64,000 nucleotides of DNA, taken from assembly GCA_013397935.1 (NCBI GenBank), contig VZRN01004407.1, positions 5,192,081-5,256,080 of the forward strand. The letters run 5' to 3'. Made by a program: the position numbers and the translations under genes. Shown here piece after piece: positions 13,627 through 28,300 of this stretch. The DNA comes from Dasyornis broadbenti (lineage: Eukaryota; Chordata; Aves; Passeriformes; Dasyornithidae). Position 1 is the first letter of the stretch, and each line of letters starts with the position of its first letter. The notes beneath the pieces were generated by a model, which had not been told where the DNA came from, searched no databases, and was given only the letters and a program-made list of their open reading frames with translations.

Positions 13627-16600
13627 AGAAGACTACACAGAGACTACATTTAAATCCCATTAGTAGCATAAGCCAGTAAAATACTATTTCTCCTACTGTT
13701 AATTTTTAAAATGAGTACAGAAGTGCATGAACTAGAGCCGGAAGTGGATCCCTTATTAGTTCAGTGATACACTGAGCATGAAGAAAATGGTTGTGTTAAC
13801 TTACCTATTTCATAAAGCAGTCAAAATCTACTGTATGTATCTCTGTATATTCTGACAAGAACTGCTAGAGAAGCAGAGAGGGAGCATCATTCAGGGCAGG
13901 GAGCAATGTTTGAAGACCTGCTTGGTCCAAGTCCAAAGGAATACGAATTTGTAATTTTGAATTCAGTGTTTTTCCTGTTTTGAGCTTGCCCAAGGTAACA
14001 TTGTGAGGTGCCTACCAGCCCTCATGATCCTGTGAAAGATTTTGTGGGAGCTGGGATTTAAAAGTTGTTTTTGATATATCATTAATACAGTGAAAAATTT
14101 AAAAGAAAATAAAATGTAAATCTGTTGTGTGAATGAAAAAAAAAAACAAACCCAAAGTGCTTTTTGAGCACTTGGGCAAATTAATTAGATAAAAGCTGAA
14201 TGGAGACTAGTTCTGGAAGCTCATCATTAAAAATCAGGTACTTACCTCTGCTCCTTCTTCCTGATGCCAAATAAAACATCTCTTTGGGGAGTAGCTGCAA
14301 CAAATACTGCATGTGAGAAGTAATTTGAGTTGAGAAACTGTTTGTATTTTATTTTTGGTTGTCATCCCATCAATCGACTTGAGCTTTTCATACTGTGTTA
14401 ATTTATCTGTAATAAATTGAAGCTGAGCTGGTGTTGTAGTAGAGATTTGGTTGATAGGGCTACCAAGAGGCAGGAACTCTGAGTGCAATTGGTGTGATCA
14501 TGGTGTCTCAGGAATAAGGCCAGGATGTTTCATAAAATGAACAGCTGATACAGTAGAAGACAAAGGGTAGAAGCTTGTTTTGTGAAAAAAGATATGAAAA
14601 ACCAAGATAGTTTTCCTAAATGCTTAATCTTGATGGAATTAGCATTTCATACAAAAAAGTCTGCAGAAATGGGTTCTCATGATCTTCTGGTACTATCATC
14701 AGTGGGATTCTAGGTAAGAAAATCATTTTTTTTATATCAAGTTTTAAGGGTTGGAGTTGCAGAATTAAATCTGAATATACTCTCACAAAGTTTTGTTTCC
14801 TAGGTTCAGTGTTTTGTTTCTAATAAGAATATAATATATGCAGGCTTACTACTTTGTGAGTATTCATGCTTAATCTCTGAAACTTTGTGACTATTCTGAT
14901 ATTCTGTATTTTAAAGCAGCTCATACTTGTTTTCTCTGGTTCCTAGGCCCTTCAGCGTGCCTCATAGCCTGGAAATTTGGAAGACAAAGGAGAAGCAAGT
15001 GAAAGGGCTATTAAACTGCAGATCGTTATGTTATGAAAAATTTAACAATGGCTTATCAAAAATTTAATTCAGTCTGATGAATGAACTGCACAAATCTAAA
15101 ATGAGTTCTTTGCTTTGATTAAATAAAATGGAGGAACTTAAGAATTCATTCCACTGGTGTAGGATAAAGTGCTTTTGGACTGTCATAATAAACACAGAGC
15201 TCTGTCTTTCTGATGTAAGTTGTAGAGGACATGCATGTTCTTCCTCTCTTTCTTGGATCAGATCAATTTAAATTAGAGCTGAAATCTGTCACTGTAGGTC
15301 ATTGTTACTATTCTTGTTTTCACTGTAGTATTTAGGAAGCAACATGGAAAAATTTTGATTTATGTTACTTGTGGAGGATGGGCTATTACATACAATTAAA
15401 AATTAATTTCATTTTAGAATATGTACTATCAAATTATTGAATACTTTAAAATTCAAGAACCATTGCAATTGTTTTGTACAGCTCTGTGTGTATTAAATAT
15501 TAGGTTAGCAGACTGCTAATTGAAGTGGGGATAATTTCATGACAGTGGTGCTATAATAGTGGTATGAAGTGCACAGTGAATCCTTTGAAGTGTAACAGTA
15601 CCATGGAAAGTTAAAGCTGAGGCTATATATCCACCTTAAAAGGATTATTGCTTTATTATGTATTTAAGCAGTTTAAATATAGATGCTTAGAAAATTTCAT
15701 CTAATTATTTAATCATTAATTTTAATCTAACATATACCTTCAGAGAATATATAGCCACACATAGGTTTTTGAACAACCACTATGGAATGGCTTGTTGCTG
15801 TTTGTTAAGTTCAATATTAAAGCTGTCAGAACCATGTATCAATCCTTCTGCATGTATTTTTCGTAGGCTAAGGTACATTTGAACAGTAATGAAAGCTACA
15901 TCTACTTTACCCATAGGCTTATTTAGATAACTGTTGTGCAGATAATGTGAGAAAAGTAGACTAAAAATTACTGTCAGCTTTTTGGCATTGGCTTTCATGG
16001 GATAGGACTGTTACCATCTTGTCTGACATGTTTTATCACCATGGAAATTGGCTACGTCATAGAAGGGGAAAGCAGTGAATGACCAAGAGTTCAAGCTAAG
16101 GTAACATAGCTAATTGCTTTAGAAGGAGATAATGGGTGGTATTCAGATCGTAATGTTTGCAGAGCGGGTAATAGAGGCAATTGAAAGTTTGGGCTCGTTG
16201 AAGCAGCTTGGCAGCACGTTTTCCTACTGCCTGATCCAATGGTGAATTTGTCAGATATGTCTAGTTACCAATTCCATCTACTCCATAGTTGACTCAATGT
16301 TGTGGGGTATTTTCTTTGTTTTTGCTTTGTTTTTCATGAAGATCCCAAAGAAACATAAAATAAAACCTTTGCAGCCCTATGGATTATCATCTCTGCCCCC
16401 ATTAGTTTCTTCTTCTGTTACAAAAATGAGAATTTCTGAATGCCTATTGCTTCTAGTGAAGAAACAAGGAGGGAAAACATTGGTGTAGCACTATGTGGCC
16501 TTTCCATCCTGAACTGCAAAACACTTTTGACTTTATAGCAGCCTATGGCTCTGGTCTCCTTTGGAGGATGATGTCTATTAATTGCCAGTTAATTAAGTAG

Positions 16601-18479
16601 TATGTTGCACTCCAGGTGATACCAACAAGAATTTTAGATTATCTCATTTAGTCTTGCTATCACCAAAACTCTATTTTGTTGTCCATGACAGCAAGTGAGT
16701 TTCCCTCATTGCTAAAGGGAACGCTGACATATTAAAGTCATCACTGGATTATTAATACTCTAAATAAAAATTATTTTCTTCAATAAATTGCTGTAGATGA
16801 GAATGGGGTAAAAGAAAAATCTATATCAGCACTTGGAGTGGGAATGATCGGGGTTTACAGAGGAAAAGATTGCTCCTTAGAAATAGCATCTGTGGAATGA
16901 AATGGGATCAGAAAGGTGAATCAAATGATCTTCAGTATCTGGAGGCAAGGGTTTAGGATTTGGGAGCAGACAAGCATTGGGAATCTAACGAGAAAAAAAC
17001 CTTTGCTGGATAAGAAATGCTGATGACAGCAGCTGAGTTGAAAAATGCCAGTGAATTACTTTTCCTAGAGTTCATAATATACATTATTTTTTAGCCTATT
17101 GCTGTACCTCTTGATTTGCAATTAAAGTAATTATTAAAAAAAAATTTCTACTTGTATGGGTTGTGGTAATTGCAGTATATGTCTATAGGCTATCAGCTCT
17201 CAGTGACATAAACAAGCTTTTCTGCTGAGTGTTGTTGGCAGTAAGCTCTTAGTGTACCTTCAGTACCTCTGTTCTAGTTCCAAGAGATCTTTCTGTACAA
17301 TACAAAGGGTATTTGTCCTTTAGGACTAACCTGACGAGCAATCTGCATGGCAGGAGAAGCATTTTCTGCTAACAGAAAATTTGTGTTTAGAAAGAGGGAG
17401 TCCAGACTCTTGATTTCACTGGCTTTGGGATGCCCAGTGTTTGGTTTTGATCTGTCACTCTAGACAGAAGTTCTGCTACATTTGGTGATGAAAATTAAGA
17501 ACTTTAAAAAATTTTGGCAATTTTTAAGTAATTTTTTCTTCCTTCTTCACTCACCTCTAAAATTCCATGCCTTTTAGATCGGTGTGGAAGTTTCAGTCTT
17601 AATATACTGGTTCTGGACTTTCTGGCAGCCTGTAGGGTCTGCATAGAAAAATCTATTGTGAGAGACTCCAAATGTTCTTTAGCAATATTTAAATATAGGA
17701 AAAATACAACCATGAGAACCTTGTAGGTTTTAAGATATACTGGATAGAAATTTAAGAGACAAAAACTATAACCATTTTAAAGGTGCTATTTGTGTAAGAA
17801 AACTTACTACATAATTCCTACAAATCAAATGTCATTTGACAACTATTTCAAAGGTTTTTTGACTTTAGCAATAACACTTCACAATCTACATGTGTCCATA
17901 TACACAAGTTATTTTAATTCTGATCTTAGCTGAATAATTCCAGTTATGTCCCTTGCTAGAGACAAATTAGACTAACATGAGTTATTGTGCTTGACAGCAG
18001 CTCACTTCTACCCCATACCTAAAGACATAATTTGAGACTTCTGATCTAAATTGAATCCTTAATAGCTTGTCACACTTACTATAAATAAATCTCCTTAAAG
18101 GCCAGCTAATATAATTATTTTAATTAGGAAATAGTTTTGGTATGATTGCACTCCCTTGTTCTATTAATTGCTCATCACTGGCAAAACTGACTCCATTTTT
18201 CCATAGTCCTTAATGCTGTCACTTTTCCTCTTTTCTTTTCTTGCCCTGTCTACATCAGCAACCCTCTCAAAGTTAGAGACAAGTGGAAATCCTGAACTTG
18301 TTGCCATGTTGGCTGCATAGAATTTTATTTTTTTTAATTGGACCTCAAGTCTTAGCAGTGGATTTTCAGCTGCTCATTTATTTCTTTTTAGCTTCTTACT
18401 CCTTTATCATTCTCTTGTGTTCACAATTTTAGTTAGGAAAATAGGCAAAAAATAAACTGTCTCTCCATGCCTCAAACAT
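13627..18479. other. Intronic DNA without recognised elements
   Basis: AT-rich sequence. A 10-bp hairpin with one bulged A (CCCAA-A-GTGCT with AGCACTTGGG, 14150-14176) is present; stems of this size are expected several times in 64 kb. Nothing else was recognised. Confidence 0.65.
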
Positions 18480-19288
18480 GTGTTACTGCTCCTCAGGTGG
18501 GCCTGCCTCATGTGCGTCCCCTTTGTAATTCTTGGTTGTCTCACGGGAGGTCACAGGATGGGCTGCTGTTCACCCTCTGCTTCAAGAGCTGTGCCTAAAC
18601 GCTCATTGATTATTTTTGCAGTATCTTTTGTTCATAGTATACTAATCTTTTGTTCACGGTATACTATTGCCTTGTGTACTGGCAAATGGTGTCTAACCCA
18701 CATGGCTCATCTAAAGGGGTGATGTGCTGCCTGGAGCGTTGGTGGGTGTGTCAGAAGTGGCCTCAGGGTGGCTGGTACAGGCTGACATGGCAATATTCGT
18801 TATCAGCTGTGTCTTTCCGTGCCTGACACCTACACTGCTGGTGTTCACCGTGCTTGGAATATACGTGCTTCAGGACAAAGGTTTCTATCAAGATCTGCAT
18901 CTACACAGGTCCTTTATTCTGATTGTGTACATGAAATATCACATTGCTGATGAGAGACTGGGGTGCAGAATGGGCCAGGAGGAGATTCCCTCCCATGGAA
19001 GTTCATGACAGTTAATATGGCAGATTCTTTTTTCAAAGATTATTACTAAGGCAATTGGCAAGAAAGTTGCGAGTATATATAAGTCAGCGGTGTAGTTTCT
19101 GTCCTGAAAGTCCACACAGGTTTCTGTTTGATATTTAAGAAGAAAGGGTTTAGTTTGTTTCCTGCTTGCTTCTGATCCCCTTGATGTTTCTAGGGGCAGT
19201 CCTTGTATTGCTGGAGTACTTTTCCTCAAGCTCTGCTTATTTGAATTTACTTTAAATTAAGGTAATTAATGCTAGTAAATTATGTATT
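18480..19288. other. Higher-GC intronic stretch with two adjacent open frames, not recognised
   Basis: This stretch is visibly less AT-rich than its surroundings. It contains open frames of 80 codons (18480-18722) and 94 codons (18724-19008), nearly abutting but in different frames. Both predicted peptides are hydrophobic in part, and neither resembles a known protein to me. A 22-bp tandem duplication sits inside the first. I read it as noncoding. A conserved noncoding element or an old retroposed fragment is possible but not shown. Confidence 0.4.
18623..18666 (+). repeat. 22-bp direct tandem duplication (two copies)
   Basis: Copy 1 (18623-18644) and copy 2 (18645-18666) share ATCTTTTGTTCA at the start and GTATACTA at the end. 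They differ at two positions: TA in the first copy against CG in the second. It looks like a local replication-slippage or end-joining duplication. No function is implied. Confidence 0.95.
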
Positions 19289-19312
19289 GGGGGGAGGTGG
19301 TAGGGGGCAGGG
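19289..19312 (+). repeat. G-rich patch on the non-template strand
   Basis: G runs of 6, 2, 2, 5 and 3 lie within 24 bases (19289-19294, then GG, GG, 19303-19307, 19310-19312). There are only three runs of three or more, so a canonical three-tier quadruplex does not fit, but two-tier or bulged forms could. It stands out against the surrounding AT-rich sequence. Confidence 0.7.
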
Positions 19313-22300
19313 CACAAAGGTGACCCAGTTCTGGGAAGGCAGAATCTGAAAATAACCTTAAGGCTTTAAGAAGGAAAAGTTTAATCAGTTTTTATAATTA
19401 ATGAATGTTCATGCTCCAGTAATATTTCCCACAGGGTGCTTAAAATCCAGATTTTAGAGCTCTGTTTGCATCTTGTATAAGAATGATATGCTTGCTGTGT
19501 TTTCTGTTTAATGCCTATGAAAAGAAATTTCAGTATCTGAGATGTCAAAATCTTTGGGTTATGTATATAAAAATAGGAGCATATACAAAAGGGTGAAAGA
19601 TGGAAAGTAAGTGGGTTCTGGTGTGTATTACTGTTATCAACCCTCTTGTGCTGTGTAGTCTCTGCAGAGAAGTGCTGAAAGAGCTCCCTGCTTGACCTCT
19701 GTGCTCCAGAGCTTCTCCCTCTAAGAGGAACATTGAATGAAATTAGTAGAGGAGGATGAAAGCTTGTTTTCTTGTTCTGTCACTAAGAAAAACCCAGACT
19801 GCTCAAGATGCATGCATAGGGGTCTTAAAAGGTGAAGATGGAAGATTTACCTGCTTTACTTGAAGAAGACTGAATTTTCACAACAGCTAACTGTTGGTTT
19901 AACTCAAAGTAGTGTCAGTAATAAAGCAGACATTAAAGTCTGTTATCTATTGACTTATAGTTCTACGAGACTCTTTCTGAGCTAGTTAAGTCTTTGGTGC
20001 TGTGGACCGAAGAGGTAAAACTGAATGGAACTCCAGAATGAAGAAGCTGGGTCATACTGAGCAGCATTTACTCACTGCATCATATGAGCACTTCCTCTGT
20101 GAACTTCCACGTCCAAATTTTCTTGAACTATGCAACCCAAATATTATTTGACTGAAATTTGATTTCAGTACTTCCTGCTTCTTTGATTTTCCAGCTTGCT
20201 GGAGTTTGAGAGAGAATCATGTTTTTCAGCTTTTAATATTATTTAATTTTATTCTTGTAGAAAGCAAAACATGAGAGGTGCGAGAGACTGGTGGTTACAG
20301 TATGGTATAGGACATGAGAGACCTCAGTTAAACCTCTGTGGTGTCACAGCCTTCTTGGTTGACAGTGGGGAAATCTTGATGGGTTGGTGGCTCCTTTGCA
20401 AGTGAGAGATTCTGTGGTTTTGTTGCAGTTCTGTAAAGAAAAAGTTGTGAAACACTGTAGAGTCACACTGTAACCAGAGGCCTTCCTAATGGTGTCTAAA
20501 AATAGAGTTTATCTGATATTTGGGCAAGTAATTGATAATGGAAACACTGCTTCCAATTTGCTCCTGCAAATAGTTATCTGATAACTGCTTAGAACAAGTT
20601 AATTTGCATCTACAGTAGACTGCATGAATGGCATTTGTACAGGAGACTTTTTACATCCCTAGTGTGAAATGTAAACTTGAATAAAGCTCTTCATCTGCTT
20701 CTAATAGTGGACTGTCCTTTGGAAGTCTTTATAGAATGATTTTGGTAAGTTTGAAAGATGATGTCAGTTACTACCAATAGGCTTCTTGAAAAGGTTTTAT
20801 CTCCCTGGGTGGGTGCTTTTTCTTTTGTGGTGTAATTTAAGTCACTGATAAGTTTTATCTGGGTTACTACATCATGATGCTTTATATTCCCATTCTCTCC
20901 TTGGCTGGCAGCTAAAGATAAGATTGATGACAAAGATACTGAGTGGCAGGCAGTAAGGATGCTGTAATTACTGTTTTGGCAGAAGCTGGAACTGAGGAAG
21001 GAAACCCAATTTGCTCGCTGATTCCTTTTGGTCAAATCTGGATACAGCTATACTCACTTAAAAAAAGGAAGGGAGAGGAAGTGGATTTTCTTTCTAATGA
21101 GCCTGAAAATAATGAAAACCTTGTTAATAATGCATAGATTAAAGTTGGTTTATTTTTCCTAAGTTTTAAAATTAATATCCTGTAATCAAGGACTAGTATG
21201 TGATGAGTGGTTCTGAAATAGGCAAATGCAGAGAAATTTCTGAAAGCTAGATCCTTGCCAGGAGGGATAAATATTGATCAGACGATATACGTTATGCTGT
21301 GGTTACTTGAACTTCATATACTAAAGAAAGGAAAGAATTGTTAGGCTTAGCCTAATGCTTGTTTGATTATCAGTAACCACCTCTTGCTTTTACTAAAGTA
21401 CACAGTCTATGCTTGTGGCTTGTTATATTTCATAATCTGTTTTTTTTGTTGTTTGGTTTTTGTTTTTTTTACTGTTAATGAATGGTTTTAATTAAGTGCT
21501 CTACAAGAGGATAAGTGCCATTTTAAAAGTGACCCAATACCTGAATAGTTTCATAACAAAGCATTTTTTGCATCTCCCCTGTGTAGTTTGGGAACACATT
21601 GCATCACTTAATGTGATGTTAGGATGGGAAGGAGCTGCATTCCTGACAGTTGTGCTGATGGCTGTCAGCAGCTGGTAGCTTGCCAATGGCCATTCCTGTT
21701 CAGGTATTTCCAGGTGTTATCAGGATGCAGGCGCTCTCCACCAGTCCCTCTGGGGACACTGCCAATATATTTTGATTGCTCTGGTCTTTTTTCCTCATTT
21801 CATTTCCTTTTCCAGTATTCTTTCTTCCTTCCTGCCTCTGTACTGTAATGACAACAGTGTGATGGCTTTTGTGAAGAATAATTTAGTAAAGTCAGTGCAG
21901 GAGCAAGTCAGTGGCCATATATGCTGGGCCAGATTTACAAACTGAAATATGGGCAAAGAATGAGTGTTTTCTTGTTCAGCAAGTCTGTGATTCACCATGC
22001 AGTCAATTACAAAGCAATTGCTTTTCTTTGGTATCAGTAACCTTTTAAAAGCACTTAGTAAAGTTCCCTTTTGCTAAGGAGAATGTGAAACCTTCATGGA
22101 TGAAAAATACGCTGTTTTATAACTTCCAAATTATTATTTAATTTCCTTTTGGGATCAAGATGCTACAGCATATGATGCCAGTTGCACTCTTCCAAGATTT
22201 ATCCTGATTGTCATGATATGTTTCTTGAAGTACTGTGTTAAATAAAAAGTATAACCATTCATTTTTTTACAAAGGGTAACCAGTGATTGAATCATGTCTG

Positions 22301-25300
22301 TGTTTAAATACTCCATATGAAGTAAAATAAAGCTTTGAAGTGCTCTTTTTTCTGATAGAAAGTTTAAGAAACTTTAGAAAAATGAGTCTAAAATAGCTTT
22401 ACTAAAAAACTGCTAGTAAGTAACTGGAAAGAATTGTTATGGTACCTAAAAAATTGATTTACTAAACCGAAGTAATTGTGATTTGTGGTGATATAAAGAG
22501 ACTAGAAATGATAAAGAGAAGAAAAAAAGCCTGGAAAAATAAAACTGATTTTTAGGGAGGGCACTATCTTTTTATCATTAGCCAAATTAAATGTACTACT
22601 AGCATCCCTATTTAGTAGTATGTTTAGCATAAACATGCTTCATCTGTACTATCTGTTAGATTGTAGTTTATAATCCAGTTACACCATGGACAGCATGAGA
22701 AGAAAGCAAGAGACACAATCTATGGACACTTTACTTGCATTTATTTACTTACGCTATCATTTCTTCTGTGAGGTGCAGCTCATGTTCTATTCCAGGCTGG
22801 TTAGAAGCCTTCCTGCTGGCTAGAGTTTCACAACCTCCTCTACTCTAGCAACAGTTGGGTGCTTGGGCAAAAATAATAGACTGTCTTCTTTTTTTTTAAG
22901 TGTAATTGAAAAACTCTAAGTCAGTTTTTGAGCTCAGTCTTGAGACATAATTTTCACAGAAAAAACAGTGTCTAATGGGACATTGGTTAATAGGTAAGAT
23001 AACCTGAACTTAGTGGTTTTAAGGTTGCCACTGTAAGGAATTCTCAATACCTACCTTTAGTCATCTTTGATATGCTAAGTTTTTGAAATGTTATTTTCAT
23101 ATGGCTTTCACTTGGATATACTGAAAGTGGTTTCTTAACACTGAGAGTAGCCTTGGTTCCATTTGGTTGGTGTAATTGATCTCCTGCAAGTCAAAATTAC
23201 TATTTAAGTTTATTTGGAGATGTTAAGCATCAGCAATCTGTAAGTGTTATTGCCTGTAAGTTTTGACTGTTGCTGGAGAACACTTTAACCTTCTGCTGTC
23301 CGTAAATGGCTCGGATTAAGAAAAGAGCTGAACATCGACATAAATGGAGGGATTTGGCCATGAGGAAGTTACATAGCATTTCAGTCCCTGCATGGAGATG
23401 TAATGAAATAAATCTGGTTTTGTATGCAAAGTGGCAGTGCCGTAGCAATACACATGACAATTATGATTATAACAGTACTTATTGACAGCAGAATTAATTT
23501 CAAGTATTGTTTCATTTAGACTCTGAAGGCAGCTCATCCCATTTCTCTAAATAGTTTATTTTGTCGTTCTAGCTTTTAACTTTCATTGCTTCCTTTAATC
23601 CTCATAAAATCCATACTGTTGTGTATTTCCTCTGTGCTCACTGACTTGAAAAGTAATTTTCAAAATCAATGTATAATTATTATTTTTTAATATTAGGTGC
23701 ATCTAATCTGTGTAAGTAAATGATGCATATCATGCTAACACTGATAGGACATGACATGAAAACCTGTTAAGCCTACCAAAGCTGGGAATTTGTCCCTTTC
23801 TGTAGTAATAAATTATCTCTACTATTAGTTGACCTGAGATTTATTGAATTGTTCTCAATTCTGTGGATTTTCATGTGAGTTAAGAAATCAAAATACCTCG
23901 TTCTTTGTACATAATCGATGCAGTTATTCCAATGTGAAAACCCAAATAAATGTAACAGAAAACAGATAAGGCTTTTATGATTCTGCAGGCTACCATGGCA
24001 AGTAGGTTTGACATATCCATAGAATTATTTCACTCATCACAAGTAAGGAGTATTTCCCAGTGTTCTGTGTTGACCTATGTGTGCTGGCAACACACACACA
24101 AAAAAAAAGCGGGGAATGCCTCAAATATGTGTAATCCTGACCACCTTTCTTAAGCAATGTGAAGGTTTGGTCTTCATAACCAGTTTGACTACCTTTTTTT
24201 TTTTTTGTAGCTGAAGGCAAATTCTTTTTCCTATTTTCAGTCTTTAAAAAAATTGCTTATGATCTTATTTTCTATCACATTGGCTCAACAAAACCCCACT
24301 TGTCCTAACACTTCAGCAGGGAACTTGCGGTTTTAACTGAAGTTGGATGCATAAAATGCATGTACATTAAATCAGAAGGTCTGTGTATTCATCCAGTTGT
24401 ATTATTGCTTCTCAGCTTTCTGAAAAAGATCTTGTACTAGAGTTCTGATTAGTAATTGATGCTACTCCTGTGTAGCAGACAGGCAGTGTGTCACAGAAGC
24501 AGTTCATCTGTGACTAAGAATTACATACAAATAGAATACAGGAGTTGCTGATGAGCTAAGGAGTACAAAAACATGGATTTAGTCATGGATATGTCTACAT
24601 GGGGTGCGCAGTGGAAAGGGAATATTTCCCATCGTTTCTTGTTTCTGTGCAAGAATAGCTTTGCAAGAATCTGTTTTCATGAAATTCCTAGATGAGGGGA
24701 CAGGGAGGGAGAGGACCGTGAAATATTGAGTACTTGCCATTTGAGGTCTTACTTCAATTTATAAGTCTCTAAAAATTCCCATTTCTCTGTTTTGAATCCT
24801 AATTTCTCTGCTGGATGTTTGCTGCTTTGGATGGCACTCTGGAGAGTGCCAGTCATATCACCAGGTGCCTCTAATTGGATTAGACAGTTCCACTCCTAGT
24901 CATTTTCTAAGGAAGATTTATTCTGGCTGCCATTTCAGAATATAATTTCTAACTATTTTTATATTTAGATTGGATGAAAGCTGTGAGATACCTGCAAAAT
25001 GGAAGGGGCTTTGATCCTGTCTCCCTTGAAATATTTATATGGAAGAAAAAATGTATTTTAGAGCTTCTGAATCACCGAAGCCAAGAGCTCAGTTGGATGC
25101 CAATTAAATCTCTCCCAACTTGCTTTCCTGTTTGCCATTTGCCCTTGTTTATGCGGACAACGCAGATCCACATGCTGCTTGGTGAATAAGCACTGTTATT
25201 TTATTTATTGTGCCACGTACTTAAATTATTCTGTAGTCAGAAGTATTAGAGCAAGGTGACCAGAAATTAACTTCCATAAAATCTGTGATTGCATTTTTCA

Positions 25301-28300
25301 GTGTGAATATGTTTTCACCGCTGCTAATAATGTTTTTTTCTCTGCCTTTTAATATGTGAAATTAACCTATAATTCTGGGTTAATGCCCATGCTTGGAAAT
25401 TCAGCAGTGTTTCATTTGTCACTTCATAAGCTTGTGTACTACTTTAAGATTTCAGAAAGCTCAATTGCATTTCTAGCTATTTGGCTGCTATGGTGCACAT
25501 TTAGTCTACATAAGTGTAGAATTTTTCCTTTGGGCATAGCCTAGAATAATTTTTTTCATCTCTATCATCCTGCAAAATGGTAGGAAGCTGTATTTCTGTG
25601 TTCTATTTTTTAACATTCTGTTGAGCTAGTTTTGAAAGAGTAATTCCCCCTCAGTCACTAAGAGAACTGTTTCATCTGAAGTCTCCTTATCCCACTGTCA
25701 GAAAGTCTGCCATGATGGCTAGAGGATGTCTTACTTTTGCCTTGTTACTTTATGAAATCTTTAGATATTTGAGACAAATCAACTGCAAACATAAATTAGT
25801 GATCTTCCCCTCTTACTTCCTGAATAATTATTTCAATCAATTGATGGTTTCAAACATTTTTCTCTGAAAAAAACACCCCCCTCCCTGAACAGGCTCATGA
25901 ATTGTTAGCAATTTTCTAAGGTGCTTGAACTTTTTTTCCCCCAGAAGGTATATGCTTAGCTATTTCCATTTCTGGAAAAAAAAAATCTAGGTTATTTTAA
26001 GGCATTACCAATTGAAACTTTTTAATTTTACCATTAATGGTAATTGTTTCTACAAGTTTAGCTAATATTGCTTCTGTGGCAATAAAACTGTAGAACTCTG
26101 TAACTGACCAAGTCTATAGTCTTTGAAATCTTTTTAAGTTTAGCTCTGTTATCTTCAAATTTTACATAATAAGGTAAATGAAGTTTTTCCTTCTTTTCAG
26201 TGCACAAAGCAGTAATGATGCTGTCAAGCACTTGAGTGTGCTACAGTCCAGCATTAGTTCTGAGCTGCTTGTGATTTAGATTCAGTCTCTATGCAGTGTC
26301 AGTTTTACTTGGCAATAAAATAATTACATCTCTGAAGAAGGCCATTCTACTAGAAACAGCTGGAAAGTGCTCTAGAGCTTCGAAACCAGGTCCTTCTGGT
26401 ATATCAGTAGATGGTGACAGTTTTGAAACTGGAAAACTCCTTAAACATAGTTCTCTTGTGAAAAAGACAGTCTTGACTCACGTATGCTGATGTATTAACA
26501 AACACGGTGTAAAATTCTAGTGATGCTAGTGCAGTTGATAGGATTTAACTGTGTTCAAGGCGAAGATTATGTTGCATCTTTTCGTGGTAATTATTTCTAA
26601 AATTCAGAAAGGCTTTGTTTGAGGGTGTTAGGTTGATTACTAGAAATCCTGAAATAAGAATTTATTTTTCTTCCAGTGGAGAGCAAGCTTGTTAGAAAAA
26701 GACGCAGGGGAAAAATCGCCCTCAACACCCTAGGGCTGATGAATAACCATCTCATGAAAGGATTTTTTAATATTCCACTTTTATAATATTCTCCACTTTG
26801 CTCAAGACTTCTGATCCAAAATGTAAAGCTTTTTGTTAATTAGTTTGTCAAATATGAAGAAAAATGCATGCCATATTTATCCTTTTGGAGAGGGCAATTG
26901 ACAGAAGCAAACTGTGTTCTAAATCAAATATTAGTCTGTGAGAACACATGGTGGAAGCTGGGTGTGTGAAGTTGGGTGTGAGTGGGTTTTTTGGTAGGTT
27001 TTTATTTTTGGCCTGTCTGGCAGCAGCACTCAACAATCCTTCAGAGAACTTTGTTTAGAAATAATGGCAGAAAGTATTTTGTAAGCTACCAAATTTGAAA
27101 AGCCAGTTAGTGCTAAATTGAGCTTTTATTTTGTGATGGACAACCCATAAAACATTGTGTGGTTTGCCTTTAGTTCTATCATTTATTTAAATATGTGGTA
27201 AGTATTCCTTAATGAAGCCTCATCAAAGAAGAGTTTTATGTGTTGGGTTTCTGAATTGAGTGGTAATTTACATGTTTGAAGTATGAAGAACAGTGATGAA
27301 AGTTTTCATTTCTGCTGTGCCCTGTAAATTGAGTTACATTTACGGTGAAACGGACATAATAGTTACATTTATTCCATATCCAGGGATGTTTTTTAGCAAC
27401 TTGACGTAAATGAGGATAATGGTGAGCACGTGGGCAAAGTTACCTGTAAAAGATGATGCTATGCTTTAACTCTTCATCATAGCAAAGTGGCTTTGAATTT
27501 CTATTTCATTTTTTTATTTCCGTCAAATACTTATGAAGCAAATCCTAAACCACCACTTAACAGGTTTTGCTCATTACAGGTTCTCCTGGTGGGAACCTCT
27601 GACTGAAGATGTGGCACTTTGCCTCTGCTGCTGCAATGTAGCTGCATTGTTTTATGACAAGTGCTCTGATCTTTCTTAGCATCCTTTCTTTTTTTTTCTC
27701 TTTAGGATATTTTTAGCAAGTAGAATCTTACATTCTTATTCTTATTCAGAAGCCTGTCTATACTATGAACCTTACCTTGCATTTGTTGGGCTTAAGTTGA
27801 CTTTTTCTTAGGCCAGTCATACACAGTGAAAAAAAAAAAAATCAAATTGCAGTTCATATTTGTTCCTTGAAATAACGTTTCCTTGGGATGCAGCCATGAA
27901 AGAATGAAAACTGAATGGATAGACAAAACCAGAATTACATGAATGAGATTACATGCCTGACCTAGTTTTCATAGACTGCACAGGTTTGAATGAATGTGGT
28001 AGCAGCATTAAAAAAAAACAAGTCAGAATGTGTAGATACTATTTTATTTTTTAACTGTGGTGGTTTTTAATATTTTAAATGTGATAATTATGTAATGTTG
28101 TTTGGTTTATTTACTTTGTATTGCAGCTACTGCTTTTTAATATGAATTTACTGAATAGTCCTCTTGCTTCATTAAAACACATTGATAGCCAGGTTTAAGA
28201 ATGATACATGGCTACATCTGGTAAATACTACAAGCAAGGACTTTTATACTCCTTAATATTTTCTGTGAAGATTGAGTTATCATTTCATTGCCTAGCTAGA

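Noticed and set aside
14150..14176. Hairpin followed by AT-rich DNA, like an intrinsic terminator
   Set aside because: This is eukaryotic intron, and 10-bp stems of this quality are expected by chance several times in the window.
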